A stretch of 64,000 bases of DNA from Lates calcarifer. Its lineage: Eukaryota; Chordata; Actinopteri; Centropomidae. The stretch is from assembly GCF_001640805.2 (NCBI RefSeq), contig NC_066853.1, forward strand, positions 22,565,173-22,629,172, written 5' to 3'. The translations under genes were made by a program, and so were the position numbers. Below the pieces are notes generated by a model. The model was not told the origin of the DNA, searched no databases, and saw only the letters and a list, made by a program, of their open reading frames with translations. Below, in pieces: positions 26,569 through 38,090 of this stretch (position 1 is the stretch's first letter; each line of letters opens with the position of its first letter).

Positions 26569-28022
26569 CAGTACCAATTGAAGGTTTAGACACAGATTCT
26601 CATTCAATGGTTTTTATTCATTTTTATTATATTTTCAAATTATAGATTAATATTGAAGACATCAAAATAATCAATGAACATATATGGAATTATGTAGTAA
26701 ACAAAAAGTCTTAAACAAACCATAATATGTTTTATATTTTAGATTCTTCAAAGTAGCCACCTTTTGCTTTGATGACAGCTTTGCACACTCTTGGCATTCT
26801 CTCAGTCAGATTCATGGGGTAGTCACCTGGAATGGTTTCCCCACAGTCTGGAAGGAGTTCCCAGAGGTGCTGGGCACTAATTGACTGCTTTGCCCTCACT
26901 CTGCAGTCCAACTCATCCCAAACCATCTCAGTTGGGTTTAGGTCGGGTGATTGTGGAGGCCAGGTCATCTTACACAGCACTCCATCACTCTGCTTCTTGG
27001 TCAGTTGGCTCTTACATAGTCTGGAGGTGTGTTTGGGGTCATTGTCCTGTTGGAAAATGAATGATGGTCCCACTAAGCGCAAACCAGATGGGATGGCATG
27101 TTGCTGCAGAATGCTGTGGTAGCCACACTGATTAAGTGTAGTTTGAAATTTAACTAAATCACCAACAGTGTCACCTGCAAAGCACCCCCACACCATCACA
27201 CTTCCTATTCCATGCTTCACAGTGTAGAAAGAGATGAGTGGATCATCTTCTCTGTGTCTCACAAAGACATGGCAGATGGAACCAAAAATCTCACATTTTG
27301 ACTCATCAGACCAAAGTACAGATTTCCACTGGTCTAATGTCTACTCAATGTGTTTCTTGGCCCAAGCAATTCTCTTCTTGTTGTCTTTCTTCCTCAGTAG
27401 TGGCTTCTTTGCAGCAATTTGACCATGAAGGCCTGATTCACACAGTCAGTTGATGTTGAGATGTATCTGCTGCTTGAACTCTGTGAAGCATTTATGCAGG
27501 TTCTAATCTGGGGCGCTGTTAATTTGCGGTTTCTCAGGCTGGTAACTCTAATGAATGTTCATCATAGCCTTCGATGGTTGTCACAAGGATACATTCAAAG
27601 GTCTTGAAATTTTCTGGATTGACTGACTTTCATGTCTTAAAGTAATGATGGACTTTACTTCTTGCTATAATATGGATTAGTGCAGTAGCTGAATAGAAGC
27701 CATTCACTGTATAGTACTGTGTACCAACCATACCTCTGTACAACACAACTGCTGGTCTCACACATTAAGAAGGCACGAAATTCCACAAATTAACTTCTGA
27801 CAAGGCACATCTTTTAACTGAAAACCATTCCAGGTGACTACGTCATAAAGCTGATAGAAGTGCGGAAAACTATGATCAAATCAAAAGGTGGCTAGAATCT
27901 AAAATATAAAACATATTCTGCTTTATTCAACAGTTTTTTGTTTTCTACATAATTCCATATGTGTTCTTTCATAGTTTCGACGTCTTCAATATTAATCTAC
28001 AATATAGAAAATAATAAAAACA
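26569..28022 (-). mobile_element. Degraded Tc1-like DNA transposon
   Basis: The left end starts cagtaccaattgaaggttta after a TA, the usual Tc1 terminus. The internal part of the left inverted repeat (about 26640-26715) is matched in reverse complement at about 27940-28015, for example tacataattccatat and gtcttcaatattaatct. Between them lies a minus-strand transposase relic. The outer ~40 bp of the right repeat is missing, because the sequence changes there into a fragment of another transposase. The element is therefore truncated and cannot move by itself. Confidence 0.88.
26732..27440 (-). pseudogene. Tc1-like transposase pseudogene
   Basis: The minus strand encodes a Tc1/mariner-family DDE transposase C-terminal half. 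The three acidic positions can be seen: the D in LWSDESK, the D in QQDNDPKHTS, and the E in LNPTEMVWDEL. The reading frame ends normally at 26732 (about 176 residues from 27262). It continues upstream to an in-frame TAG at 27341-27343, where the family normally has a sense codon. Recognisable residues (CESGLHGQIAAKKPLLRKK) continue to about 27440 beyond it. The N-terminal helix-turn-helix half is too damaged to place. It is a dead copy. Confidence 0.85.
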
Positions 28023-28110
28023 AAGGAAACCTTTGGTCCAGTTCATCCCTAACCAGCTCCATGACATTTAAGTCTGGAGACTATGCTGGTTTCACATTGT
28101 GTGAAATATC
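28023..28110 (-). mobile_element. Fragment of a second Tc1-like transposase
   Basis: Read on the minus strand, the segment gives SPDLNVMELVRDELDQ after a TAG. This is the conserved region around the catalytic glutamate of Tc1-like transposases. It directly abuts the cut-off right repeat of the neighbouring element, so the two elements are nested or joined by deletion. Only this short piece is recognisable. Confidence 0.65.
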
Positions 28111-28447
28111 TATTTATTTTCTTCTAGTGATGCACCCCTGACCAACTTGTCTTCCTTTGTTATTTACCTTTTTCTCACCATTCTGATTTACAGCGCTACT
28201 TCCTGCAGTACAGGAAGGATTTTGTTAATAATGCATCAGAAGGTGTAGTAACACAGTTTGTTCCAACACTGCCTTTGTACAGACAGTGGATTTGAATGTA
28301 ATCATCTGTAAGAATTGTTTGCATTAACTTTCAAGGCTTAATTTACTTCCATTTCTTCAGGAAAGCTGTAAATTAATACATGCCATAATGTCCTCTATTC
28401 TTTATATAGCAACAGTTTATACATTAGGCTTTTGCTGTAAAAGCCTT

Positions 28448-28502
28448 TTTATTATTATTATTATTGATTTTATTATTATATATTATTATTTATTGTATTA
28501 TT
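28448..28502. repeat. (TTA)n microsatellite
   Basis: An imperfect tandem of tta/att units. Confidence 0.85.
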
Positions 28503-30129
28503 AGACACCAAGAGTAATATCTGCAAGTTATGTGCAAGTTTGCAGTTGTATGGTTGTATATTTGTATGGTACAGCTATTTTATTATTTTGTTTCATATAG
28601 AAATACTCAATAACTCCAGGACAGTAACCATGATTTAAAAATGATTTTTGCGGTTTGAGTTTGATTTGATGTAAACTGTGTTCTGTACTCTAATCCACCG
28701 TTTTGTCCAGTTGCAAAACGATAGTCTTTCTCATGCCACATGGTGGCGGCAAAGACCCACATTGCATAGTTTTTCATAAAGTATGACTCAGTTTTGTGGC
28801 AGAACCAGTGGTTCCCCTTCAAGGCCAAGCACATTTGGTGACTTCTATAAAAGAATATCTTCCAATAGTGACTTTTTAAAATGATATATGAGTAATGTTA
28901 TTCAGTGTTATTACAGCATTTTGCTTGGTTTCACTGCCATGCATGCAGCTGGCCTTGAGAGGTTCTACGGGATGATCAGATCACACCATGATCAGAACCA
29001 TGCTATTAATTATAACGAGTTCTGAGTTATGTACACTTAAACAATCTCCCTAAGCCACAAGTATGTGTCATGGACCTCATCAGTGATAAAGAGGCTATGT
29101 AATGTTTCACATGTTTGACCTATTAGTGGGCAGGGGTTAGAGGCTGTCCCTCAGAGTTCCCCTCATAACGTTCTCATTGTCTGAAATTTGCTAAACATAA
29201 GCTGGGCTCAAAGGGAGCAGCCTATGCAGTGCAATACTGGGTCCAGCATGCTTCCATTACTGCTCCCCTTATTTGATTAAATGTACTCTTAACTCAGTCC
29301 AAACCCACACTGTGCATAATCTCATCACAGATGATAAGCGTGTAATAAAAAGCATATTTAACTTGAAAGGGTACCTTATGTGAATGCGTATAATTATGGA
29401 TATCAAAATATAATCATTTGTTTAATTGTGAGGCCTTGCCAAGAGGTATGTAATTGCTTGAAAGAAATATGGCTGAAATTGGATTGCAGTGTCTGAAATA
29501 TGACCTGGGACTGGGTTTGGCATGTACATAAAGGCGGGGCGAGGGTCAGGTCTAAGGCCAACTTCCTGTTTTGCATGTGTATATTATAGCCAATAGACAG
29601 AGACTTACCTCATTTTACTTTATCATTCACAGACAATTCAGCATTAGATTACAGCATTGTAACACACATTTGATTTAAAACTATTACAACAACAGCCTAT
29701 AACTGACACATCAGTTCATTTAACTGAGGAATAAGGCATTACGTTTGTGGATTACCTCTCATGCAATTTGTATCCCAATATGGCTGGACTGCATTGTTAT
29801 GAAATTTAAGGAAATCCTGGTAGTATAAATAATAAAGCATCTCAGAACAATGTTAGTTGTGAAATAAGCTCAGTGTTTGGCATTCATATCTGAATGAGGT
29901 TATATTTCTATTACTGATAGTTGGCTGATGTATAACTGGTTTGCAGTGATTATATGTCTCACATGTCCCTAGAGGTCAGCCAGAGTCTGACCATGAAGTT
30001 GTACTGGTTTACTATATAGCCTACAGTATCAGAAGAACAGGTGCTGGCCCTTAATGATCCCTGTGGGAATTTGGTTTCATCTTTGATTAATTGGAATGTT
30101 AACAGGAGAAAAGTTTTCCTAATAGCTTC

Positions 30130-30330
30130 GTGTTGCCAACCCTGCGGAAGTTTTTAGGGGGGGCAGAAAGGAAAGGGGTTTAAAAATAGACTCCATCAGT
30201 GCACGATGGGAAAAGACCTGCCATTTAAATCCCGACAAAGCAATTTGCAGCTCATAATCAAGAGAGCGGAAACATTTTATCGCATTTCCCTTTACAGTAT
30301 AAGCTGGCCAGTTCCGCCACATCCACAGCA
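30130..30330. promoter_or_regulatory. Possible conserved noncoding element
   Basis: This is a non-repetitive, balanced-composition block between AT-rich stretches. It contains a MEF2-like ttaaaaatag, a gacaaagcaatttgcagctc stretch and tttatcgcatttccc. It has no open frame of interest. It lies about 7 kb from the foxl2 start on the 3' side. The call rests on texture only and needs alignment. Confidence 0.25.
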
Positions 30331-32628
30331 GAAATTAACATCACACAAATGCTGGTAAATGCTGGATTTAGTGTTTGTTCAAACAGGTCCGTTGGCACAA
30401 AATAGTTATTGCTTGGAGGTGATATGTCATTATAAAAACCTGTTTGTTTGGTGATGAGTTTCTGGATTACCTTTATTTGTCGGTTCTGGACAATGCATCA
30501 TAAATTTGACTGCAGTTAGTGCAAAAATAAGAATATTAGTATTTAATATTATCTATAATTAGTTGTTTTATTTCAGACGATCTCTTATCGCCATCATTTT
30601 TATGTTGTCTGATGTATTTGTATCCACAAACCGTCTTTATCAGAGAGTCGGAGTCGTGACCCCATTCATTTTGACAGTTGATGGCGCGTAAGTGACATCT
30701 GAGTGGCCCGGTGGTGGCAGGAGGGTAAAGAGAGGTCAGTGCGTGATGGTTTTTCTCTGTGAATAGATGACAGTCCATCTTTTCCTTGAATAGATGACAC
30801 TTGGGTGTATTTATAGACATGGTATTTCTGGACATTTGATGAACCTCTGTTGACCAGAGGTCCAGTTAACAAACGCACGATTCCTATTTATAAACTGTGG
30901 CAGTGTATCAACACACTCTATTGTAATTATTTTGACTTATTAAAGAATTATTATATGTAATCCATTGTTGCGCTGGGTTGTCATTAAGATAGAGATCAGC
31001 AGCCACTGAAAACATCACGTAGATCACCGTGACAAGTTGCTTACATTGGAGATTCACCAGAGGACACGTTCAGAAAATAAACAGCTCTACACTGAATAAT
31101 GCGGAGGACAGAATGAAACTTTTAGTACTTCTGCACCAACAAGAGAAAAAGAAAAAAAAAAAACTCATGCTGATTTGAACAATTGCCGGATTTTCTGCGA
31201 ATCAAATCTTTGCATATTTTCCTGTTTGGACCAGATGTATACCAAACAGTGGTGACCCCCCACTCTCCTTTTCAATGGGTTTGGGGTGATGTGCGCCGCT
31301 TCTTAGTGGAAACTGTTGCTCTTCAATCTCAAACATTAGCGAGAATGCCAGGAATTCAATTGTGTGCAGGCATTGGGAAACCTGCAACCTGCGTGTGACT
31401 TGACCGGCAGGGTCGCATCGCTGGTGCCCCGTCGAGCGTACAAGCTGTCATACCCGGAACGAGTCCAGGTACGCTCCTCTGCGTGTGTGTGTCCCTCTCT
31501 CTCTCTGTGTGTGAGCGTGTGTTTGTGACGAAGAAGAAGCGAGGGTCAAATGTGTTGCTTCTACAGTGAGTTGACCTCATTCGTCTTGTTGATTATAATC
31601 TGTCATCTCTGAGAGCACAACAAAGGATACAATCGCGGTTATTCTGTACGCGTTCAGCGGAAAGGACGCATGAAAACAAAACCGCACGTTGCGCTAAACC
31701 TTTTCACCTCGCGCAGAAATAATCGAGGATTAATAGAAACGTCTATCATTTACCTACATTGTCTTACGCCTTATTCAGCACCATCCTCAGCAAATAGACG
31801 CACACGCCTACATTATTGTGCAATTGTGTGTAGGTGTTTTTCTGAAGGTATAACTATCAATTACGTCATGATAAGTCTCTAAATGTTTGCGCCAGCTGAA
31901 TCATGCAGGCATGCCACGAGCCCCTATTTCTAAGGGTCGTCTGTTTGTGAACAGTGAAACGGCCAGGCAGAAGTTAGATAAATTAGAATATTTGAAAACA
32001 TTCAAACACAAATTAAATTAAGCTACTCAGTTAATTAATTTTGTCAGTTGTAAATATTCTAAACGGCCAAGGTACCCCCTCCCTTTCATAAACAAAACAT
32101 CATGCATATGCAGGCTGACGCCAACTTGGATCACTCTGTAATCGGTGTAAAAGACGCCTATATAATAAAGCAGGCCTGTGTTGGAGCCATGAACCTCTGC
32201 TGGCCTTATCTCTCTTAGCCCCTGAGACATCCTGTATGCAGGCCCATTGTTCCCGCCTGCCCGGCTCAACTGTCAACCCTTCTGAGCAAAGGCACACCTG
32301 CCGCGCCACACAGATAGATTCAGTTCATAGACTTTACATAGGAGGTTTAGGGCTAAAAGTTTGACAGCAAAGTGTATGTCGGCATACGTTTATGTGTGTA
32401 AGGCTACCTGCATGCACGCCTCTGTGCTGCAGAGGTAGAGGACTGTAGCCTCTAATAGGTAAAGTGCTATGGGGGCTAGTTAATAAATGAACTTTCACAG
32501 TCCACTTTCACCCCGAAAAACACAGAAAAATAAATGATGAAATAAGCGAATAAACTGCAAAATATAGCTATCGCCACGCTGTGCCACCTATGTAGACTTA
32601 ACAGCTACTGGCCTATGCTAATAATCGG

Positions 32629-32658
32629 TTAATAATAATAATAATAATGATAATAATC
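32629..32658. repeat. (AAT)n microsatellite
   Basis: Tandem aat units with one tga interruption. Confidence 0.8.
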
Positions 32659-33657
32659 GATAAGTTCAATGTGTGGGTTTTGTCCCTCTTTGTTAAAATG
32701 TATTAATTGTACGTCTCCTAACTTTAAATCAAGAAGGACTTTAAAATCATTAAATCCATCTCTGCCTATAGCTTATGTAAAGGTTAGTTACACTCGCAGA
32801 AACATTATTTTTTTTAAAAACACTTGTATTTATTATTTTAGAAGAGTGTTTAGAATACACTTGCCTTTCAAACGCGCCCTTATCTCCTTATTGTTTACAA
32901 AACATTAATGTGAGGAAGCAGAGAATGTACACAGCTACATTTCAGGCTCGCCCCGTCGGTCCCTCTGCGCACATGGAGGATGGCAAAGTGTCAGTGTTAC
33001 TCCGACTGGGACCACGGCTGCTGATCAGTCTCGGTGCTGATCTGCTGCATTTTCATTCTGTGTTTCTATTACTGGAGTTTCATGCCGGCTTACTGAGCAA
33101 ACGGGGGATTTTGCGCTCACTGATCCCGACGGTTTGTCGATGTATTTATTAGCGCTGAGAAGAAGACGCTTAGTTTACAGCAGCACTCAGAGGTATCCAC
33201 ACTTCCTATTTTAGTAGTGTCATTATGGGTTTTATGCTGAATTTGTCCTCAAATGATGGACAATGTAACCCCATTAAGTTCATGTAATACATCTCCCATT
33301 TAGACTAACGTTTAAAATGAATATCCGTTCACAACCAGCCAGCAGAGGATTATGCGCCTCAGTCTAATGGCTGCGACCACAAAAATACAAAGTACTATAT
33401 GTGAACTTCATCAACAATCCATGATCTAAGAAGAACAAAATGCAGGGTATATATTATTTTGTTAAAAATAGTGGAACGAACCATTCAAATCATTCAAATG
33501 TATATTTATATGTGTTTATTTTTACAGATATTTTTATTTTTTTAATTATTATTATTATTTTTTTGCCATCGTAAGTTTTAGGCAATTTTGTTAACTACTC
33601 TAATAATTTTTGGTTTAATGACATAAAAAACCGGTCAACAAAACTGTAGGCAAGGTT

Positions 33658-33658
<1 letters not shown>

Positions 33659-33689
<31 letters not shown>

Positions 33690-33743
33690 GCACGCACGCA
33701 CTCTCTCTCTCTCTGTCTCTCTCTCTCTCTCTCTCACACGCAC
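33659..33743. repeat. Compound microsatellite (CA)n(CGCA)n(CT)n
   Basis: About 13 CA units pass into four CGCA units and then about 20 CT units with a single gt break. This is the longest simple repeat in the pik3cb-foxl2 interval and likely to be polymorphic. Confidence 0.95.
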
Positions 33744-34059
33744 ACTGAAAAAATGTAGTAATTATGGAACATTCCTGTTTTAATTTTTAAAAATCGCTTT
33801 GTTAATTAATGCACAGTTAATCTGCAGTTTAAATAATTGTATGAGCTTTTATGATTCCGCGAGTCCTGTACAATAACTCTTATTGTTTTGTGTTTGCTTG
33901 TTTGCTTTTTGCGCTCTTAGCATTTTTGTTGATCCTTTTAGTGATGAGGTGTGCCAGATATACTAAACTTTAAATGTGCACTTTTATATATGGACCACAG
34001 CCATGAATCGAGAAAACATCCAAATGGTGTTTCGTGTCTTTCACAAGTTTGAACATCGC

Positions 34060-34200
34060 CCTTTATGAATTAATTAACCCACAATATGAAAACCTCATGC
34101 AGACGTCATTAATATGTCATTACCATTGCTGCAAATGCTGTGCAGTTTAATTTTGTTGGGTCACTGATATCCCGTGCAGCACAAGGCACATGCAACTACG
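34060..34200. promoter_or_regulatory. Possible conserved noncoding element
   Basis: The block has dense homeodomain-type words (gaattaattaac, cattaatatg, gtttaatttt) and gacgtcatt, with no simple repeat and no open frame. It lies about 3.6 kb left of the foxl2 start. Speculative. Confidence 0.2.
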
Positions 34201-35506
34201 AGGGTGTGTATGTGCTTTTTTTTCTTTGGGTGATGAGCCTGTGTTTGACAGCCGCTGCGGAGCGAAGAGGGTGGATCAAGGTGAATGTGTGCATACACCT
34301 CCAGGCGCTCCAAAGTCAGACATTATCCAGAGACATTGGAGTTTGCTGAGCTTCACTGTGAACTGTGTGATCTTTGAAGGATGATTCCACAATCTAATTT
34401 ACAATGAGCTATTAGATGTCATTGGTCAGCTTTTCAAATAATAATTAAGAGTGCATGATAGCCGTGATGTGTTGTCAAAACAGTGCATTTTTGTAGTGAC
34501 ACAGTTAAAACCAGATGGCGCTAATATATCGATCCGCTGTGATAATATGATGATGATAGTGGGGGCTGAGATCAGGCGGTGTATTAAGGCGTTTCACTCG
34601 TCAACATGTCTCTTGTATCAAGAGGTTATATCTGGGATGGTCCTCTGGGGCTCACAGGAAAGTGTGTATGTAATACAACAGTCTGACTAAAACACAACTA
34701 AACAGGAGGAGCTGTCTGTCTGATTTTTATACCTCAATCCTCCGGAGAAGACTGTGTCAGCAGGCAGAATCTCAACAAATGTGTTTCTAATAGGTCAACA
34801 TGGCATGAATAAATGGGTTATTGAAAAGGGTTATTATGACCGCCTTTTTTTATTACACTTCCTGTCTTTGTTGGCCTTATTTCCTATTTTTATGCATTAA
34901 CATTGTTGTCTGTTGTTGGCAGCCCTTACAGTAACATTTACAGGTAACTCAGAGAAAAACACAAAAACATTATTGCTATATAATACTGGCAACCTCTGCA
35001 TGATATCGAAGGTTATTATAATTATAATGATAATTATTGTTGTTGTTTGTGCTGCTGCTATTGTTGATTTACAGTCATTATTATTTGGAGTAAGACTATA
35101 AAATAAATCTCTGCTCATGAAATAATAAATGTAGTAATAAATCGCTGCTCGTGATATCCAGCGCGACGGACATATCAAACTGAAGGCAGAAAACGTTTTG
35201 GGTTTTTTTTGCTTCTTTTTCGGTGCTTGGAGATGAGCCGTCAAAGATCTAATTAAATAACGTTGTGCAGGGCTGTCATAGCCTACATGCATTACCCTTT
35301 TCTACTGACACGGGATCATTTATGAATTATATTAAATACAAATTACATGAAATATCTTTTAAAAATCAAGGGAACACGAAATACGTATGTCTGATGCATA
35401 TGCATGTTTGTGGTAGAGCAGTTGTGCTGTAAAAACTAAATACATTACACAAAACATATTAAATCGCCTAATCAAACACAAATCAACAATGAGACTGAGA
35501 ATACAA

Positions 35507-35548
35507 ATTATTATTATTATTATTATCATCATTATTATTATTATTATA
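35507..35548. repeat. (ATT)n microsatellite
   Basis: A tandem att array with a short atc interruption, located beyond the predicted foxl2 polyadenylation site. Confidence 0.9.
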
Positions 35549-35924
35549 GATGAGCTGTCCTCTATTTTATGTAGTCACACTAGTTGGATGAATTAGCCTT
35601 AGATAAATTAAGGGAAAATGATTAAATATAATCAAAAACTAATTATATATATATAAATTTTCCAAGAGACAGTGTGCCTGAATGTCAGACATTTTACGAA
35701 ATGAGCAGTGGAATAAGAACAGAGCCAAACCTAACCTAAGGTTCAAGATCACCATATCCTTGTCATTTCTGGACACAACTGTAAAAACTATCGCATGTTA
35801 ATATTATAGTTCTTATATGCTGCGTTACCTTCACAGAGCTGTTTACTGTTGACTGTTGTTTGTCTAGTGGCGACAGTGGTTATCACAGCCTAAAGCATAA
35901 AACAGATTAGTTCATGACCACTGT

Positions 35925-36778
35925 ATTACTTTAAGAAATACAAGTTTATTAAGAAATTCACAAATCTAGAAAAGAGGGAAAAGTGCTAATTAAAATGAAA
36001 CATGGCCCCGACATGGAGGAGACAATATAGCTAATCACGTTTATAAAAAAATAATAATTAGAAAGATTAACAAAACCTGGCACTGGCTGGCGTCATATTG
36101 GAAATCATATCATACATACATATGGGATCAAGAAATACGGAAAACCCTGAATTGTGTTTTTGGTCTTGGTCTGGTTTGTCTGATGGATCTATATTCACAT
36201 TCACCTTTTTAACTGAACAAGATTCACAACTATGACAGGAGGTGAAATTTCACCACGCAGGCCTTGCTCAGTGCATGTTACTTTGAGGGCCAAACAGCTC
36301 TGATTCAATGACATATTAAAGCACTGACTTAATTAGGGCATCTTATATTGACGTTTCATTTGGCAATAGATAGGATGAGCCGTGCGTAAGGTTGAGAGAA
36401 ATCATTACGCATACCAATAACACACAGCTGAGGCAATGTCAGCGATGTCTGTCCCCGTGAAAGTTTTTCATAGACACAATTTTGACTACAAGTTGTGACA
36501 ATGTGTCCAAGTGTAATACAGGCGCACGAAATGGCTCCCAGAGGTTGTGCTACCTGATGTGTCCTGATGACTTCTTTTCCTCCCGTTTCCATTTTGTAAA
36601 ACTTTCTCAACATCAACTCGCACGCGCATACCTCCTCATCGGCATTTACGGGTGTCAGCTGGACCCAAACAGCTCGTCAGAATGGTCTCTTCAAAAATAC
36701 TCTTGGTTCTGTTTTGAAATCACAGGAATTAACTCTCACTCTCAGAGTCCTCATTTTACACAGACCATTTGGTAAACT
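35925..36778 (-). other. foxl2: foxl2 3' UTR (predicted)
   Basis: This is noncoding sequence between the foxl2 stop codon and the candidate polyadenylation signal. There is no repeat or splice-like structure in it. The extent depends on the signal at 35945 being used. Confidence 0.5.
35945..35950 (-). terminator. Candidate foxl2 polyadenylation signal
   Basis: AATAAA occurs on the minus strand about 830 nt after the foxl2 stop codon. It is the first canonical hexamer I find downstream. T-rich and TG-containing sequence follows (tgtatttc, tctgtttta), as needed for 3' processing. The 3' UTR would then be about 0.85 kb. Confidence 0.5.
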
Positions 36779-37699
36779 TTAAATATCAATCCTCGTGTGT
36801 AACGCCGAGTGTTTGGTCTCGTGTTCCCAGTAAGAGCAGTGCATCATGGAGAGCTCCGCGGGCTGGCGGGAGCAGGCGAACTGAAGGCCCGCTCCGTTAC
36901 TGGAGGAGACCGGAGGCGGTGCCGCGGTGGCCGGGCTCAGTTGCTGGGCATGGTGGGGATGCGCGGGATGGTGGTGGTGACTCATGCCGTTGTAAGAGTT
37001 CACCATGCTGGGGAGCGCCATGCTCTGCACCCTGGAGTAGGGGTTATAAGATGAGGGCGGTGACAGCCCTTTCACGTTCACTGGACTCACGTTGCCGCTG
37101 GCCATCTGACAGGACGTGTAGGACATCGGGGTGGGCGGTTGGCCTAGCGACCAAGAATTGTTCATGAAGCTAGACTGCAGGTACTTGGGTGGGGACAGGT
37201 AGCCGTAGCCGTCTCCTCCGAACAAAGACTTCCCCGGCTGGAAGTGCGTCGGTGGAGGTCTGAACGGCCGCTTCATCCTGCGGCGTCTCCTGTAGTTTCC
37301 CTTCTCAAACATGTCCTCACAGGCTGGGTCGAGAGTCCAGTAATTCCCTTTCCTCTCTCCCCCGCCCTCCCGCGGAACCTTAATGAAGCATTCATTGAGA
37401 CTCAGGTTGTGTCTGATACTGTTCTGCCAACCTTTTTTATTTTTCTCATAGAAGGGAAATTTGCTGATTATATACTGGTAAATACCAGACAGAGTGAGGC
37501 GCTTCTCGGAGCTCTCCCGAATGGCCATGGCAATAAGAGCGACGTAGGAGTACGGTGGTTTCTGGGACGGATCCGGCTTCTCCGGGACTTTGTCCTGGAC
37601 CGGCTCCTCTTTGGGTCGCTCTTTCTCCTTGGTTGTGTTGGTGTCGTGAATCATTAAGGCCATTGCGTCATCCTCCGGGTTTTGGTAAGTGGCCATCAT
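36779..37699 (-). CDS. foxl2: foxl2, forkhead box L2 transcription factor
   Basis: This is a complete single-exon gene encoding 306 residues and starting [19 protein letters not shown]2 is a nuclear DNA-binding regulator. It drives granulosa-cell and ovarian identity (including aromatase expression in fish) and acts in eyelid/craniofacial development. The forkhead domain spans about residues 47-143. It has [14 protein letters not shown], the recognition helix [18 protein letters not shown], wing residues [20 protein letters not shown], and a basic tail [15 protein letters not shown] that should act as nuclear localisation signal. Cys104 corresponds to human Cys134, the granulosa-cell tumour site. 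The C-terminus keeps [10 protein letters not shown] and [10 protein letters not shown]. The mammalian polyalanine tract is absent; a His-rich stretch (residues 241-250) and SPATAAPPP occur instead. Of the two adjacent Met codons, the second has the better Kozak context (A at -3, G at +4). Linkage to pik3cb indicates foxl2a rather than foxl3/foxl2b. Confidence 0.98.
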   Translation of the reverse strand: MMATYQNPEDDAMALMIHDTNTTKEKERPKEEPVQDKVPEKPDPSQKPPYSYVALIAMAIRESSEKRLTLSGIYQYIISKFPFYEKNKKGWQNSIRHNLSLNECFIKVPREGGGERKGNYWTLDPACEDMFEKGNYRRRRRMKRPFRPPPTHFQPGKSLFGGDGYGYLSPPKYLQSSFMNNSWSLGQPPTPMSYTSCQMASGNVSPVNVKGLSPPSSYNPYSRVQSMALPSMVNSYNGMSHHHHPAHPHHAQQLSPATAAPPPVSSSNGAGLQFACSRQPAELSMMHCSYWEHETKHSALHTRIDI

Positions 37700-38090
37700 T
37701 GCGCACACCAAAACAAAACAAGTCCAGTCCAGATGCCAACAAACAAAACTTTTAATGGCGCTTGAAACCCCGATGAGCAAAATGATGTGCTGCAGAACCT
37801 CGGGATGCACCGCGAGCTGAAAGTTGTCCTCCAAACTGCGCGCAGAGAAATCTTTATTTTGCAGCTCAGTAGGTGACATGCACCAGACCTTCTTCTCTCT
37901 TGAACGGGGATTTTTCTAAACTGGTTTCTGATGCAGGCGCAACCCAAGTTGTGGTTTGTGAGTCAGTAAGCCCAGCCCTTTCCTCTTTTTTTCAGGTCCA
38001 CTGACAGGCTGTTTTTGCTCCAATGTTGTCCATGGAGCGACGTAGTGCTTCGTGATTTGTGCGTATTTGAGTTCCGCCTCCGGTGGTTAC
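37700..38090 (-). promoter_or_regulatory. foxl2 5' UTR and proximal promoter (predicted)
   Basis: The sequence upstream of the start codon is CpG-containing near the gene. It includes an AP-1/TGAGTCA-type site next to tgtggttt at about 37950. An in-frame ATG at 37877-37879 lies 60 codons before the usual start, preceded by an in-frame TAG at 37916-37918, so the reading frame could be extended by 60 residues. The uATG has a poor context (T at -3). There is no clear TATA box and the TSS is not determined. Confidence 0.5.

Larger units (their letters stand above)
25200..35940. other. Intergenic region between pik3cb and foxl2
   Basis: No conventional gene is seen across about 10.7 kb. The left part (25.2-28.5 kb) is AT-rich and holds a palindrome and Tc1-like remnants. 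The stretch 28.5-31 kb is mostly unique, with an ordered-looking block at 30.13-30.33 kb. The stretch 31.0-33.2 kb is richer in CpG. The stretch 33.5-35.9 kb returns to AT-rich DNA with microsatellites. Confidence 0.7.

Noticed and set aside
36769..37657. Long plus-strand open frames across foxl2
   Set aside because: They are antisense shadows of the GC-rich forkhead coding sequence; their translations show no family resemblance.
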